Notes: generated by a model not told the origin, from the letters alone. A stretch of 19,640 bases of DNA from Candidatus Paceibacter sp. (GCA_020724945.1 DYFX01000012.1:1-19640), one strand, 5' to 3'; numbered from the stretch's first letter, positions 1 through 6,710 are shown. Numbers and translations are program-made.

Positions 1-242
1 ATCAGCTCGAAGCGGTTGTAGAGGTTCTTGTTCTGCGGGTGACTGAAACCCCCGTCATAATAGATCCTCGGCTTGGCGCCTTCGGACTCGAGGGCCGCGG
101 CGATCTGGAAACCGTTGCCGATGCCGTCGGGGTCGATCTGGGCGATCTTCACCGACCACGCTTCGCCGCGGTCCCGCACGATGCGCTTGAAACGCTCGAT
201 GTCTTCGGGGCAGGGGCGGATGGTCTTATGGTTCTGCGGCAT
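1..242 (-). CDS. DHH-family phosphoesterase, N-terminal fragment (runs off window start)
   Basis: Eighty codons are visible before the frame runs off the left edge. The peptide has the segment DPDGIGNGFQIAAALESEG at about residues 37-55, then YYDGGFSHPQNKN. This resembles the first strand, loop and helix of DHH phosphoesterases (NrnA/RecJ-like, typically DPDAIGSA followed by a conserved SHPQN segment), which cleave short oligonucleotides or related phosphodiesters using metals bound by Asp and His. The DHH motif itself and the DHHA1 domain would lie outside the window, so the subfamily cannot be set. The ATG is chosen because GAGGAG sits 5 nt upstream on the minus strand. A minus-strand promoter lies at 291-318, and the gene diverges from the CYTH gene. 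Family call fairly likely; exact function unknown. Confidence 0.68.
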   Translation of the reverse strand, partial: MPQNHKTIRPCPEDIERFKRIVRDRGEAWSVKIAQIDPDGIGNGFQIAAALESEGAKPRIYYDGGFSHPQNKNLYNRFEL

Positions 243-290
243 GAAAGCTCCTCGCGCCGTCGGGCGCCTGTTGGGAAAGGGCGAGGGGTC

Positions 291-318
291 AACATACTCC
301 CTTTACGGCGGCCGTCAA
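291..318 (-). promoter_or_regulatory. Promoter of the DHH-family gene
   Basis: On the minus strand TTGACG (318-313), a 16-nt spacer and TATGTT (296-291) form a good sigma-70-type promoter. It leaves a leader of about 40 nt that contains the GAGGAG ribosome site. It overlaps the plus-strand promoter of the CYTH gene. Confidence 0.6.
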
Positions 319-329
319 TATGGTATGGT
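302..329 (+). promoter_or_regulatory. Promoter of the CYTH gene, near-leaderless
   Basis: TTTACG (302-307), a 16-nt spacer and TATGGT (324-329) with an upstream TG (321-322, extended -10). The -10 box ends 6 nt before the ATG at 336, so transcription probably starts at or next to the start codon. No Shine-Dalgarno sequence is present. Confidence 0.5.
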
Positions 330-335
330 CGCGCC

Positions 336-881
336 ATGTCCAAGCTCACGCCCGGCAAGGAATACGAACGGAAGTTCCTGGTCCGTTCGGGAAGCTTCGC
401 CGGTTCCTTCGAGAAACGCACGGCGATGCGGCGCGACATCCGCCAAGGCTACCTGGCGCTCGCTCCGGCCCAGCTCCGCGTCCGCGAATCCGACGGCGCT
501 TTCGTGCTGGAGATCAAGGGCGATGACGACCTCGAACTCGATCCCAAGCCGCTTTCGCGCGCGGAGGGGCGCATCCTGCTTCGCGAGTATGCGCCGCGCG
601 TCGCCTCGATCATCGAGAAGGCGCGGTACGAGGTCCCCGCGGGTTTCGACGGCCTCATGTGGGAAGTCGATGTCTTCATCGGGGACAACGCGCCGCTGAT
701 CGTGGCCGAAATCGAGATGCCTTCGAAGGGATACGCGCTCGATACCGACGCGTTCCCGAGATGGATCGGGCCTGAAGTCACGGCCGATGCGCGCTTCAAG
801 AACAAGAACCTCGCGGTGAAACCGTTCCGGAAATGGCCGAAGTCCGAACAGAAGAAAATCCTCAAACTCATGGGCCTCTAG
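336..881 (+). CDS. CYTH domain protein (triphosphate tunnel metalloenzyme family)
   Basis: This 181-residue protein is a single CYTH domain. The signature ExExK is E9-Y-E11-R-K13, followed by QGYL (37-40), the paired basic residues LRVR (47-50), LEIKG (58-62), the K95/R97 pair in EKARYEV, WEVDVF (109-114) and AEIEM (124-128). These charged residues line the eight-stranded tunnel that binds metal and triphosphate in adenylate cyclase class IV, thiamine triphosphatase and inorganic triphosphatase. Which substrate is used here cannot be told. The frame stays open upstream to 39, but that part opposes the DHH gene and lies upstream of the promoter, so the ATG at 336 is preferred. Transcription ends at a hairpin that contains the stop codon. 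Family call confident; substrate unknown. Confidence 0.88.
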   Translation: MSKLTPGKEYERKFLVRSGSFAGSFEKRTAMRRDIRQGYLALAPAQLRVRESDGAFVLEIKGDDDLELDPKPLSRAEGRILLREYAPRVASIIEKARYEVPAGFDGLMWEVDVFIGDNAPLIVAEIEMPSKGYALDTDAFPRWIGPEVTADARFKNKNLAVKPFRKWPKSEQKKILKLMGL

Positions 882-892
882 CCCATTTTTTT
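870..892 (+). terminator. Rho-independent terminator containing the CYTH stop codon
   Basis: ATGGGC (870-875), loop CTCTA and GCCCAT (881-886) form a 6-bp hairpin followed by a run of T (886-892). The TAG stop (879-881) lies in the loop and at the start of the second arm, so coding sequence and terminator are fused. Confidence 0.8.
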
Positions 893-904
893 GACCTTAA
901 AATC

Positions 905-913
905 TGTGGATAA
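905..913 (-). promoter_or_regulatory. Perfect DnaA box (TTATCCACA)
   Basis: TGTGGATAA on the plus strand is an exact match to the consensus 9-mer read from the minus strand. It lies 7 nt upstream of the -35 box of the next promoter. Only one copy was seen in the window, so it looks like a regulatory site and not an origin cluster. Confidence 0.5.
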
Positions 914-920
914 GTCAGGG

Positions 921-948
921 TTGTGCCGGGGGACCGAACGCCTATACT
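921..948 (+). promoter_or_regulatory. Promoter of the two-domain metallophosphoesterase gene
   Basis: TTGTGC (921-926), a 16-nt spacer and TATACT (943-948). The predicted start near 955 gives an mRNA leader of about 140 nt, far longer than for most promoters in this window. The leader contains a short open frame. Confidence 0.6.
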
Positions 949-971
949 GGGGGCAACATAAGGAAACGCCT

Positions 972-1046
972 ATGGTTGCGACGATGGCAAAGGGTGTGGT
1001 CGGAGGAGGTCGTTTTCTTATGGGCGAAGAGGACTCTTCATGGTGA
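972..1046 (+). CDS. Possible 24-residue leader peptide
   Basis: An ATG at 972 opens a 24-codon frame ending in TGA (1044-1046). AAGGAA about 7 nt upstream could serve as a ribosome site. The peptide reads MVATMAKGVVGGGRFLM and continues for seven more residues to a final Trp. It lies in the 140-nt leader between the promoter and the gene at 1094. No homology is recognised. It may be a regulatory upstream ORF or a chance frame, and conservation of the frame in relatives would be needed to accept it. Confidence 0.22.
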   Translation: MVATMAKGVVGGGRFLMGEEDSSW

Positions 1047-1093
1047 AGGGTTCTTTTCGTTAGTCTGTTCTTTGCACAACCGAGGAGTATGTC

Positions 1094-3220
1094 ATGCCGA
1101 ACGATAACCCGCGTCTCAACGACAAGACCGTGCGTATCGGTCTCATGTCGCGCATCGACTTCGGATCCGACGGGTTTCGGCAGGGGCTTCTCGAGCTCGC
1201 CGCCGAAACCTTCAAGGCCGAAGATGTCGCCTTCGTCGTCCTGGCCGGCGGCCTCGTCTCCGGACGGGTCGTGGCCGAGAAGACCTCGGCGCTCAAGAAG
1301 CGCCTGAAGGAGATCCAGCGGCAGATCAAGGCCAAGGACAAGGAGCTGCAGTACGAGGACGACGCCAAGAAGGCGAAGGCCATCGAGACCGCGATCTCCA
1401 AGCTCGCCCGCGAGCGGTCCAAGGTCGAGGATGCCATCGACGCCCTCACGCCCGAGCGGATGGCGAAGGCGCTGGCCGATTGCCTCCCGCGTTTCACCGA
1501 CGCGCGCGGCAAGCAGGTCAAGCTGTATGTGATCCCCAGCCCGGCCTACGACAAGGCCGTCGGCGAGGACACCGCCCGCCGTCTCGCCGATCTGGAGGAC
1601 CGCGACGAGCTGCGCCTGCTCAAGTCCGGCGGCGACCGCCTCCCGCTCTGGGAGGACACGCCCCGGATGCGCAACCTCGAGGTCCTGACCCTCGACAAGC
1701 AGACCTGGCTCCGCGGCGACTACCACTCGACTCCGGTCCAGCGGCGCATCAAGGACAAGCGCCGCCAGACCTCGTCGAGCGAGCAGGTCGACCTGCAGGT
1801 CGTCGGCGGCGTCGGCGTCTCGATCCTGAAGCCCGAGGGCAACTGGCCCATCGGCTTCGTGGCCGTCCCGGCCCTGCATCGTCTCGAGGAGACGGGCGTG
1901 GCCGAGAGCCAGGTCGGCGTCCATGTCCTGGAGGTGGAGTGCGAGCGCCGCAACGCGACGCTGCGCAGCCACTCCTTCAAGGACCTGATCAGCCGCGAGC
2001 GCAGCTTCATCGGCACGCCCAGCGGGCTCTCCCCGGCGCGGCTCAAGTGCATCGACGTGCTGAAGAAGCACGGTCGCTGCTCGACCGGCCGCATCGCGGA
2101 GCGCACGGGCCTGTCGAAGGACACGGTCCACAAGACGCTCAAGGACCTGCTCGCGACCCGCGATCACAAGCGCTACAAGACCTGGCCCGGCCTCGTCTAC
2201 GACGCGCTCGCCGACCGCTGGGACTTCGAGCTCTCGTGGGTCCAGCGCTTCCTGCGCTACCGCCTGCCGGAAGGCGAGCGGAAGGTCGACACCTTCGTCG
2301 CCATCTGCTGCATGCACGCCGGCTCGCTCGACACCGACTACGCGCACTTCCTCGAGGCGGTGCCGAAGGTCATGCTCGAGCAGGGCGCGACGATGCTGGT
2401 GAGCGCCGGCGACCATGTGGAAGGCACCTCGCACGATCTGCTCATGAAGGGCGAGATCGTCGCGGGCGCCGACAACACCGAGCAGGAAGAGCTCGCGGCC
2501 GACATGATCTCCACGGTGCTGTTCGAGGTCTTCAAGGCCCGCTTCGACGCGGCGCTCAAGGCGTCCTCGCCGAACGGCCACGAAGATGTCGCCGCGCTCG
2601 TCCGCTCGACCCTGCCGAAGTTCCGGTATGTGCCGGGCAACCACTGCGGCTGGATCAGCCGGAGCGGCGTCCGTCCTCTCGCGACCATGGTGTCGCGCAT
2701 CTGGACGAACCTGACGCGGTGGCTCGACGCGCACCTCGCGTCCAAGAAGCTGGGCATCCCGGGCTCGCTCGATCTGGTCAAGGACCACATCGAGACGGTC
2801 GGGGACGGCCGCTTCCTGCTGCCGTCCGGCATGCCGATGGGCATGACGCACCCCCACATGGGCGGTTCGGAGACCATCTCGAGCTCCGCCCAGAAGGCGC
2901 TGAACCTCTACCGGGACTGCCCGGTGGTCATCATCGGCAACTTCCACACGGGCGTGCTCGTGGAGGAATGGGAGGCCAAGCTGGGGCAGCGCGCCTGCAT
3001 CCAGGTCGGCACCATGAAGCACGGATCGCCGTTCGAGCACAGCAAGCTCAAGACCGTCGACCAGGGCTTCGCCGCCGCCAAGATCGTCTCGGTGAACGGC
3101 CGCATCATCTGCACGGTGACGACCTTCTACAGCAACGACAAGGTCCAGCCGGGCAGCCGGCGCGTGGACCGCAGCAAGCCTCTCGCGGACTTCCGCAAGA
3201 GCATCGGTCTCAACCGATGA
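1094..3220 (+). CDS. Tandem metallophosphoesterase-like protein with coiled coil and winged helix
   Basis: The 708 residues appear to hold two calcineurin-like phosphoesterase domains. The C-terminal one (about 398-690) has CMH (406-408) where D-x-H is usual, GD (439-440), GNH (515-517), HPH (586-588) and GNFH (615-618) where GHxH is usual. It therefore keeps part of the metal site but has Asp replaced by Cys and one His by Asn. The N-terminal half repeats the pattern in degenerate form: SRID (19-22) for SDxH, AGG (51-53) for GD, IPSPAYD (147-153) for the GNHD strand, and VPALHRL (258-264). A highly charged coiled coil (about 62-118) is inserted after the second strand. A winged-helix region (about 311-380) with TGRIAERTGLSKDTVHKTL joins the halves and suggests nucleic-acid binding. 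GAGGAG upstream supports the ATG at 1094. A role in DNA or RNA processing is inference; no exact family is recognised. Confidence 0.7.
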   Translation: MPNDNPRLNDKTVRIGLMSRIDFGSDGFRQGLLELAAETFKAEDVAFVVLAGGLVSGRVVAEKTSALKKRLKEIQRQIKAKDKELQYEDDAKKAKAIETAISKLARERSKVEDAIDALTPERMAKALADCLPRFTDARGKQVKLYVIPSPAYDKAVGEDTARRLADLEDRDELRLLKSGGDRLPLWEDTPRMRNLEVLTLDKQTWLRGDYHSTPVQRRIKDKRRQTSSSEQVDLQVVGGVGVSILKPEGNWPIGFVAVPALHRLEETGVAESQVGVHVLEVECERRNATLRSHSFKDLISRERSFIGTPSGLSPARLKCIDVLKKHGRCSTGRIAERTGLSKDTVHKTLKDLLATRDHKRYKTWPGLVYDALADRWDFELSWVQRFLRYRLPEGERKVDTFVAICCMHAGSLDTDYAHFLEAVPKVMLEQGATMLVSAGDHVEGTSHDLLMKGEIVAGADNTEQEELAADMISTVLFEVFKARFDAALKASSPNGHEDVAALVRSTLPKFRYVPGNHCGWISRSGVRPLATMVSRIWTNLTRWLDAHLASKKLGIPGSLDLVKDHIETVGDGRFLLPSGMPMGMTHPHMGGSETISSSAQKALNLYRDCPVVIIGNFHTGVLVEEWEAKLGQRACIQVGTMKHGSPFEHSKLKTVDQGFAAAKIVSVNGRIICTVTTFYSNDKVQPGSRRVDRSKPLADFRKSIGLNR

Positions 3221-3227
3221 CATCGAA

Positions 3228-3261
3228 ACCCCGCCGCATCCGCGACGGGGTCTTTTCTTTT
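3228..3261 (+). terminator. Rho-independent terminator after the tandem phosphoesterase gene
   Basis: ACCCCG (3228-3233) pairs with CGGGGT (3246-3251), with an inner CGC/GCG pairing. The T-rich tract TCTTTTCTTTT follows at 3251-3261. It may also act weakly on the convergent gene from the other side. Confidence 0.75.
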
Positions 3262-3268
3262 CCGGGGC

Positions 3269-4024
3269 TTACGGCGCGGACGGTTCGGCCTCGGCCGGGA
3301 CGAAGCCGGTGGATCCCGTCTCCTGGCGCGTGATGTCGAATCCGAGATCCTCCTTCACGACGGCGGCGAGCGTCGGCGCGGCGATCGTCCAGATGTCGCC
3401 GCGGTCGCGCGGGTTCAGGAGGAACGCGCCGAAGACATGGCGTTCCGCCGGGACGGGATCGGGCAGGAGGTTCAGCGAAGGCGTCGCGCCGGCCGTTCCG
3501 GATTCCGTTTCGAGCGGCGTGCGCGCGAAGAGCGCCAGCGTCCTGCTGACGGGCACTTCTGCGTCGAAGGAGAATGACGCTTCGCGGCGTTCGAGGAGCG
3601 CGGCCGCGGAAGGGCGGCCGCCGGCGTAGGAGAGGTCGGCGACGGGGGAGAAGGTCAGCTTGAGACGGGACCAGCGGCCGTTCGGGATGCGCTCGCTCAA
3701 GAGCTTCTCGACGGTTCCCTGTTGCAGCACCAGGCGGCGGGAACCCTGGAAGAAGATCCGTTCGGTCCCGTCCGTGCGCGCGAGCGAGGCCTCGATCAGC
3801 GTGAGCTCGACGCGCGCCGCGCCGGCCGGCAGCCTCTCCGGCGCGGCCAGGTACAGGTTGAGCGCCCCGTGCTGTTCCTCCGGTTCCGGCGCCTCCGGCT
3901 CCTCGACCGGGGGAGGCGGCGCTGGCACGGGCGCCGGCCGCGTCGCGACCATGAACCAGATGACGAGCGCCCCGATCGCGAGGATGGCCGCCGTGCCGAT
4001 GAGGGAGATCGTCATGCGCCGCAT
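3269..4024 (-). CDS. Membrane-anchored DUF4382-like protein
   Basis: This 251-residue protein has one N-terminal transmembrane segment (about 5-26). A Pro/Glu-rich linker (29-50) follows, then a soluble domain predicted outside the cytoplasm. The domain opens with GALNLYLAAPERLP (53-66), has strand-like stretches RVELTLIEASLARTDG and ERIPNGRWSRLKLTFSPV, and ends near 230. The opening strand and the NGRW-RLKL stretch resemble DUF4382, a beta-rich domain of unknown function, but the match is from memory and partial. The frame opens at a TTG (4033) that directly abuts the -10 box, so the ATG at 4024 is preferred; ATG 4015 is a further option. It diverges from metK. Function unknown. Confidence 0.7.
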   Translation of the reverse strand: MRRMTISLIGTAAILAIGALVIWFMVATRPAPVPAPPPPVEEPEAPEPEEQHGALNLYLAAPERLPAGAARVELTLIEASLARTDGTERIFFQGSRRLVLQQGTVEKLLSERIPNGRWSRLKLTFSPVADLSYAGGRPSAAALLERREASFSFDAEVPVSRTLALFARTPLETESGTAGATPSLNLLPDPVPAERHVFGAFLLNPRDRGDIWTIAAPTLAAVVKEDLGFDITRQETGSTGFVPAEAEPSAP

Positions 4025-4032
4025 ATGCGGCA

Positions 4033-4041
4033 ATCATAGCA
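4033..4041 (-). promoter_or_regulatory. Extended -10 promoter of the DUF4382-like gene
   Basis: On the minus strand TGC-TATGAT (4041-4033) is an extended -10 box 8 nt before the ATG. No convincing -35 box was found. It lies back to back with the metK promoter. Confidence 0.45.
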
Positions 4042-4050
4042 TTTCCCCGT

Positions 4051-4079
4051 TTGACATCGCCACCCTGCGGCGATAAAGT
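4051..4079 (+). promoter_or_regulatory. metK promoter
   Basis: Consensus TTGACA (4051-4056), a 17-nt spacer and TAAAGT (4074-4079), 19 nt before the ATG. No riboswitch-sized leader is present, so no SAM riboswitch is supported. Confidence 0.75.
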
Positions 4080-4098
4080 CCCTTCGCAATCCACAGCC

Positions 4099-5139
4099 AT
4101 GAAGACCGCCGAATCCGTCACGGAAGGACATCCCGACAAGGTCTGCGACCAGATCGCCGACGCGCTCCTGGACGAATACCTGAAGCGCGACCCGCAGAGC
4201 CGCGTGGCGCTGGAGGTCTTCGGTTCGCACGGCATGCTGATGGTCGGCGGCGAGGTCACCTCGAAAGGGGAGATCGACATCGAGGCCATGGCCAAGCATG
4301 TCTACAAGCAGATCGGCTACGACGACGAGCTCGAGGTGTTCGTGAACATCGAACTGCAGTCGGGCGACATCGCGCAGGGCGTCGACACGGGCGGCGCGGG
4401 CGACCAGGGCATCATGTACGGCTACGCCTCCGCCGAGACCGAGAGCTTCATGCCGGCGCCCATCGCGCACGCGCACGCGCTTTCCTCGCGGCTCTCCGAA
4501 CTCCGCCGCCACGATCCGGCCTTCGCCTGGCTCCGGCCCGACGGCAAGACGCAGGTCACGATGGATCGCGGACGCGTCCTGACGGTCGTCGTCTCCACCC
4601 AGCACGCGCCCGACATCTCCCAGGAAGAGATCCGCGCCAAGCTGATCGACGGCCTCATCGCCCCGGTCATCGGCGGCGTCGACGGCGTCGAGATCCTCGT
4701 GAACCCGACGGGCCGCTTCGTCGTCGGCGGCTTCACGGCCGACACCGGTCTCACCGGCCGCAAGCTGATGGTCGACACCTACGGCGGCATCATCCCGCAC
4801 GGCGGCGGCGCCTTCTCGGGCAAGTACGCCACGAAGGTCGACCGTTCCGCCGCCTACATGGCGCGCTTCGCCGCCAAGAACCTCGTGGCCGCAGGCTACG
4901 CCAAGAAGTGCATGGTCTCGGTGGCGTATGCCATCGGCCGGGCCGAGCCGGTCATGCTGACCGCACGCTCCGAAGACGGCCGCGACCTCTCGCCCCTGGC
5001 CGCCAAGCACTTCGATTTCCGTCCGCAGGCCATCGTCGAACGCCTGGGCCTGCGCGCGCCGATCTTCCGCGAGACCGCGGCCTACGGCCACTTCGGCCGG
5101 GATCGGTTCCCGTGGGAACGGATCGTCGAACTGAAATGA
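4099..5139 (+). CDS. metK: S-adenosylmethionine synthetase
   Basis: This 346-residue protein makes S-adenosylmethionine from ATP and methionine. It has EGHPDKVCDQIAD (9-21) for ATP binding, GAGDQGIMYGYA (99-110), DGKTQVTM (148-155), NPTGRFVVGG (202-211), TGLTGRKLMVDTYGG (216-230) and HGGGAFSGK (234-242), with KVDRSAAYMAR following. These are the standard bacterial MetK signatures in order. The usual GPxGDxG stretch reads GFTADTG here. It is shorter than the roughly 385 residues of E. coli MetK. The start at 4099 aligns with the family N-terminus, whereas the upstream in-frame TTG at 4051 is the -35 box. It stands alone as a transcription unit with its own promoter and terminator. Confidence 0.96.
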   Translation: MKTAESVTEGHPDKVCDQIADALLDEYLKRDPQSRVALEVFGSHGMLMVGGEVTSKGEIDIEAMAKHVYKQIGYDDELEVFVNIELQSGDIAQGVDTGGAGDQGIMYGYASAETESFMPAPIAHAHALSSRLSELRRHDPAFAWLRPDGKTQVTMDRGRVLTVVVSTQHAPDISQEEIRAKLIDGLIAPVIGGVDGVEILVNPTGRFVVGGFTADTGLTGRKLMVDTYGGIIPHGGGAFSGKYATKVDRSAAYMARFAAKNLVAAGYAKKCMVSVAYAIGRAEPVMLTARSEDGRDLSPLAAKHFDFRPQAIVERLGLRAPIFRETAAYGHFGRDRFPWERIVELK

Positions 5140-5142
5140 GAA

Positions 5143-5164
5143 GGCGCGCTCCGGCGCGTCTTTT
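5143..5164 (+). terminator. Terminator after metK
   Basis: GGCGCGC (5143-5149), loop TCCG and GCGCGTC (5154-5160) form a stem with one G-U pair, followed by TTTT (5161-5164). It lies 3 nt after the stop codon. Confidence 0.7.
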
Positions 5165-5176
5165 CGTATGCTACAC

Positions 5177-5205
5177 TGGACAGGAAGCCCGATTCACGGT
5201 ATCCT
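5177..5205 (+). promoter_or_regulatory. Promoter of the C39-like peptidase gene, near-leaderless
   Basis: TGGACA (5177-5182), a 17-nt spacer and TATCCT (5200-5205), which ends 8 nt before the ATG. There is no Shine-Dalgarno sequence. An alternative -10, TACACT at 5172-5177, lacks a -35 box. Confidence 0.5.
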
Positions 5206-5213
5206 GCCGCGTC

Positions 5214-6056
5214 ATGTCCCGCCGCATCGCCATCATCGTCGTCCTCGGCTTCGCCCTGATCGGCGGGGCGGCGTTCGCGTATCGCGGCGCGATCCGGGAG
5301 ATGCTGGCCGAGCGCGCGAAGCCGGAACTCCCGCCCGCCGTGCCGTATCAGCCGCAGCCGGAACTCCCGCAGGAGGAGCCCGCGGAGGAACCGGCTCCGA
5401 TCGAGGAGCCTGCGGCATCGGATGCGCCTGAACCCGAACCGGCACCGGATCCGGCGCCGACGCCCGCGCCTCGACCGGCGCCGTCCGCCGGACAAGCGAA
5501 TCTCGCCGTGCCGTTCACGCCGCAAGCGCCGCACGCGGACTGGAGCATGCCGTACCAGGAAGCCTGCGAAGAGGCCTCGCTCATGATGGTCCATGCCTAC
5601 CTTGCGAACGCCGGAGCCTTCACGCCGGACGAGGCCGACCGCCAGATCAAGGCGCTCGTCGCCTGGCAGACGGAGCGGTTCGGCTATTACGAGGACACCG
5701 ACGCGGAGGAGACGGCCGCGATCGCGCGGGAATACTACGGATACGCCGCGTCGCACGCCGTCGCCATCGCCTCGATGGAGGAGGTGAAACGCGAGATCGA
5801 CAAGGGGAATGCCGTCATCCTTCCGGCCGCCGGCAAGCTGCTCAAGAACCCGTACTTCTCCGGCGACGGTCCGCGCTACCACATGCTCGTCGCCAAGGGC
5901 TACACCAAGGACGGCAAGATCATCACGCATGACCCCGGCACGCGCCGCGGCGCCGATTTCCTGTACGACGAGGCGACCCTTTGGAACGCCATCCACGATT
6001 GGAACGGCGGCGATGTCGAGAGCGGCGCGAAGATGATGGTCGTCGTCCGAAAATGA
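5214..6056 (+). CDS. Membrane-anchored C39-like cysteine peptidase
   Basis: The 280-residue protein starts with one transmembrane segment or signal anchor (about 5-23). A long Pro/Glu/Ala-rich linker (37-92) follows, then a peptidase_C39_2-type papain-fold domain (about 96-280). The domain opens with LAVPFTPQAPHADW. Its catalytic Cys is C118 in YQEACEEAS with Q115 as oxyanion residue, H223 lies in YHMLVAKGY, and D240 lies in ITHDPGTRRG. All three catalytic positions are present, so activity is plausible. It probably acts on the cell surface on peptides or cell-wall peptide bonds; the substrate is unknown. The frame is open further upstream through metK, but the ATG at 5214 fits the signal anchor and the promoter. 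Confidence 0.82.
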   Translation: MSRRIAIIVVLGFALIGGAAFAYRGAIREMLAERAKPELPPAVPYQPQPELPQEEPAEEPAPIEEPAASDAPEPEPAPDPAPTPAPRPAPSAGQANLAVPFTPQAPHADWSMPYQEACEEASLMMVHAYLANAGAFTPDEADRQIKALVAWQTERFGYYEDTDAEETAAIAREYYGYAASHAVAIASMEEVKREIDKGNAVILPAAGKLLKNPYFSGDGPRYHMLVAKGYTKDGKIITHDPGTRRGADFLYDEATLWNAIHDWNGGDVESGAKMMVVVRK

Positions 6057-6078
6057 AAAACGCCCGTCATGGCGGGCG
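6056..6078 (-). terminator. Terminator of the DUF5658-like gene, containing its stop codon
   Basis: CGCCCG (6061-6066) and CGGGCG (6073-6078) pair around TCATGG. On the minus strand a T5 run (6060-6056) follows. The TGA stop of the minus-strand gene (6069-6067) lies in the loop. The T-run overlaps the last base of the convergent peptidase gene. Confidence 0.75.
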
Positions 6079-6414
6079 CCCTGCGAACCAGAGCAGATAG
6101 GCGTGGAGGCCGGCGATGCCGGCGTAGACGGCGAGCGCGGCCCAAGTGAGGTACCAGGCCGCGCGATGGACGCGCGCGAGGAGCGCCAGGATGACGGCGC
6201 ACGCCGTCGCGAGCCCCATCTTCCAGAGGAAGAAGGGGAGCGCGCCCCGCTCGAACATCGGCTTCGCGATGGGGTTGGCTTCCTCGCCGCCGCGCCGCGC
6301 GATCTCGAGCGTGGCGATCGCGTCGAAGGCGTTCAGCAGGACGATGAGGGCGCAGATGAGGATGAGGACGCCCGCATCGGGAGGCGTCCACGGCTTCTTC
6401 GCCGACGGCGCCAT
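6067..6414 (-). CDS. Small membrane protein, DUF5658-like
   Basis: This 115-residue protein has about three transmembrane helices (roughly 15-36, 60-80 and 86-110). It carries LNAFDAIATL (27-36), the short motif EEANPIAKPM (44-53) and the K65 that starts the second membrane helix region. The spacing of an Asp in the first helix, Glu-x-NP after it and Lys in the second resembles DUF5658, a family without known function. GGGAGG 5 nt before the ATG at 6414 fixes the start; the frame is open further upstream but without a ribosome site. The gene is convergent with the peptidase gene and divergent from the small acidic protein gene. Confidence 0.7.
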   Translation of the reverse strand: MAPSAKKPWTPPDAGVLILICALIVLLNAFDAIATLEIARRGGEEANPIAKPMFERGALPFFLWKMGLATACAVILALLARVHRAAWYLTWAALAVYAGIAGLHAYLLWFAGRPP

Positions 6415-6427
6415 GAGGACCTCCCGT

Positions 6428-6456
6428 TTGCGGCTCGTGCGGTTCCGTGGTATCAC
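6428..6456 (+). promoter_or_regulatory. Possible promoter of the small acidic protein gene
   Basis: TTGCGG (6428-6433), a 17-nt spacer and TATCAC (6451-6456), 23 nt before the ATG at 6480. It overlaps the opposite-strand candidate. Both boxes are only moderate matches. Confidence 0.3.
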
Positions 6457-6475
6457 GGGAACATCACGCTGTCAA
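6447..6475 (-). promoter_or_regulatory. Possible promoter of the DUF5658-like gene
   Basis: On the minus strand, consensus TTGACA (6475-6470), a 17-nt spacer and the weak TACCAC (6452-6447). The -35 box is perfect; the -10 box is poor. Confidence 0.35.
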
Positions 6476-6479
6476 TCCT

Positions 6480-6704
6480 ATGGAAAACCTCACATTCGAT
6501 CTCGAGGAGCTGTACCAGGCCGTGAAGGAGCGCGCGCTCGCCGAGGGCGCCTATACGCACGAGGAATGGTCCGATGTCATCGACATGACGCTCCAGGACC
6601 GCGAGGAGTTCGGGGAGGTCCACGACGACGAGGAGCTTTCCGCCGTGAAGGAACAGCTCAAGGCGCGGTACGACGAGTTCAAGGCCGACATCCCGCAGGC
6701 CTGA
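6480..6704 (+). CDS. Small acidic protein of unknown function
   Basis: This 74-residue acidic, probably helical protein reads FDLEELYQAVKERALAEGAY (6-25), then EEWSDVIDMTLQDREEFGEV and a charged C-terminal helix ending in PQA. There is no signal peptide, membrane segment or metal motif. I do not recognise a named family. It looks like a real gene because it fills the space between a divergent promoter region and a strong terminator, and its codon use matches its neighbours. The ATG at 6480 is the only ATG consistent with that. A regulatory or protein-binding role is possible but unsupported. Confidence 0.65.
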   Translation: MENLTFDLEELYQAVKERALAEGAYTHEEWSDVIDMTLQDREEFGEVHDDEELSAVKEQLKARYDEFKADIPQA

Positions 6705-6710
6705 CGCCGA

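Noticed and set aside
39..335. N-terminal extension of the CYTH protein
   Set aside because: The extension opposes the DHH gene, lies upstream of the promoter and has no family match; the CYTH signature starts right after ATG 336.
878..3223. 781-codon open frame on the minus strand
   Set aside because: It lies opposite the 708-residue phosphoesterase gene, its product is low-complexity Arg/Leu/Val/Asp-rich, and it runs into the intergenic promoter. It is a shadow caused by high G+C codon use.
4051..4098. TTG start for metK
   Set aside because: The TTG is the first base triplet of the -35 box TTGACA; the family N-terminus begins at ATG 4099.
4080..4098. SAM riboswitch before metK
   Set aside because: Only about 19 nt lie between the -10 box and the ATG, too short for any SAM riboswitch.
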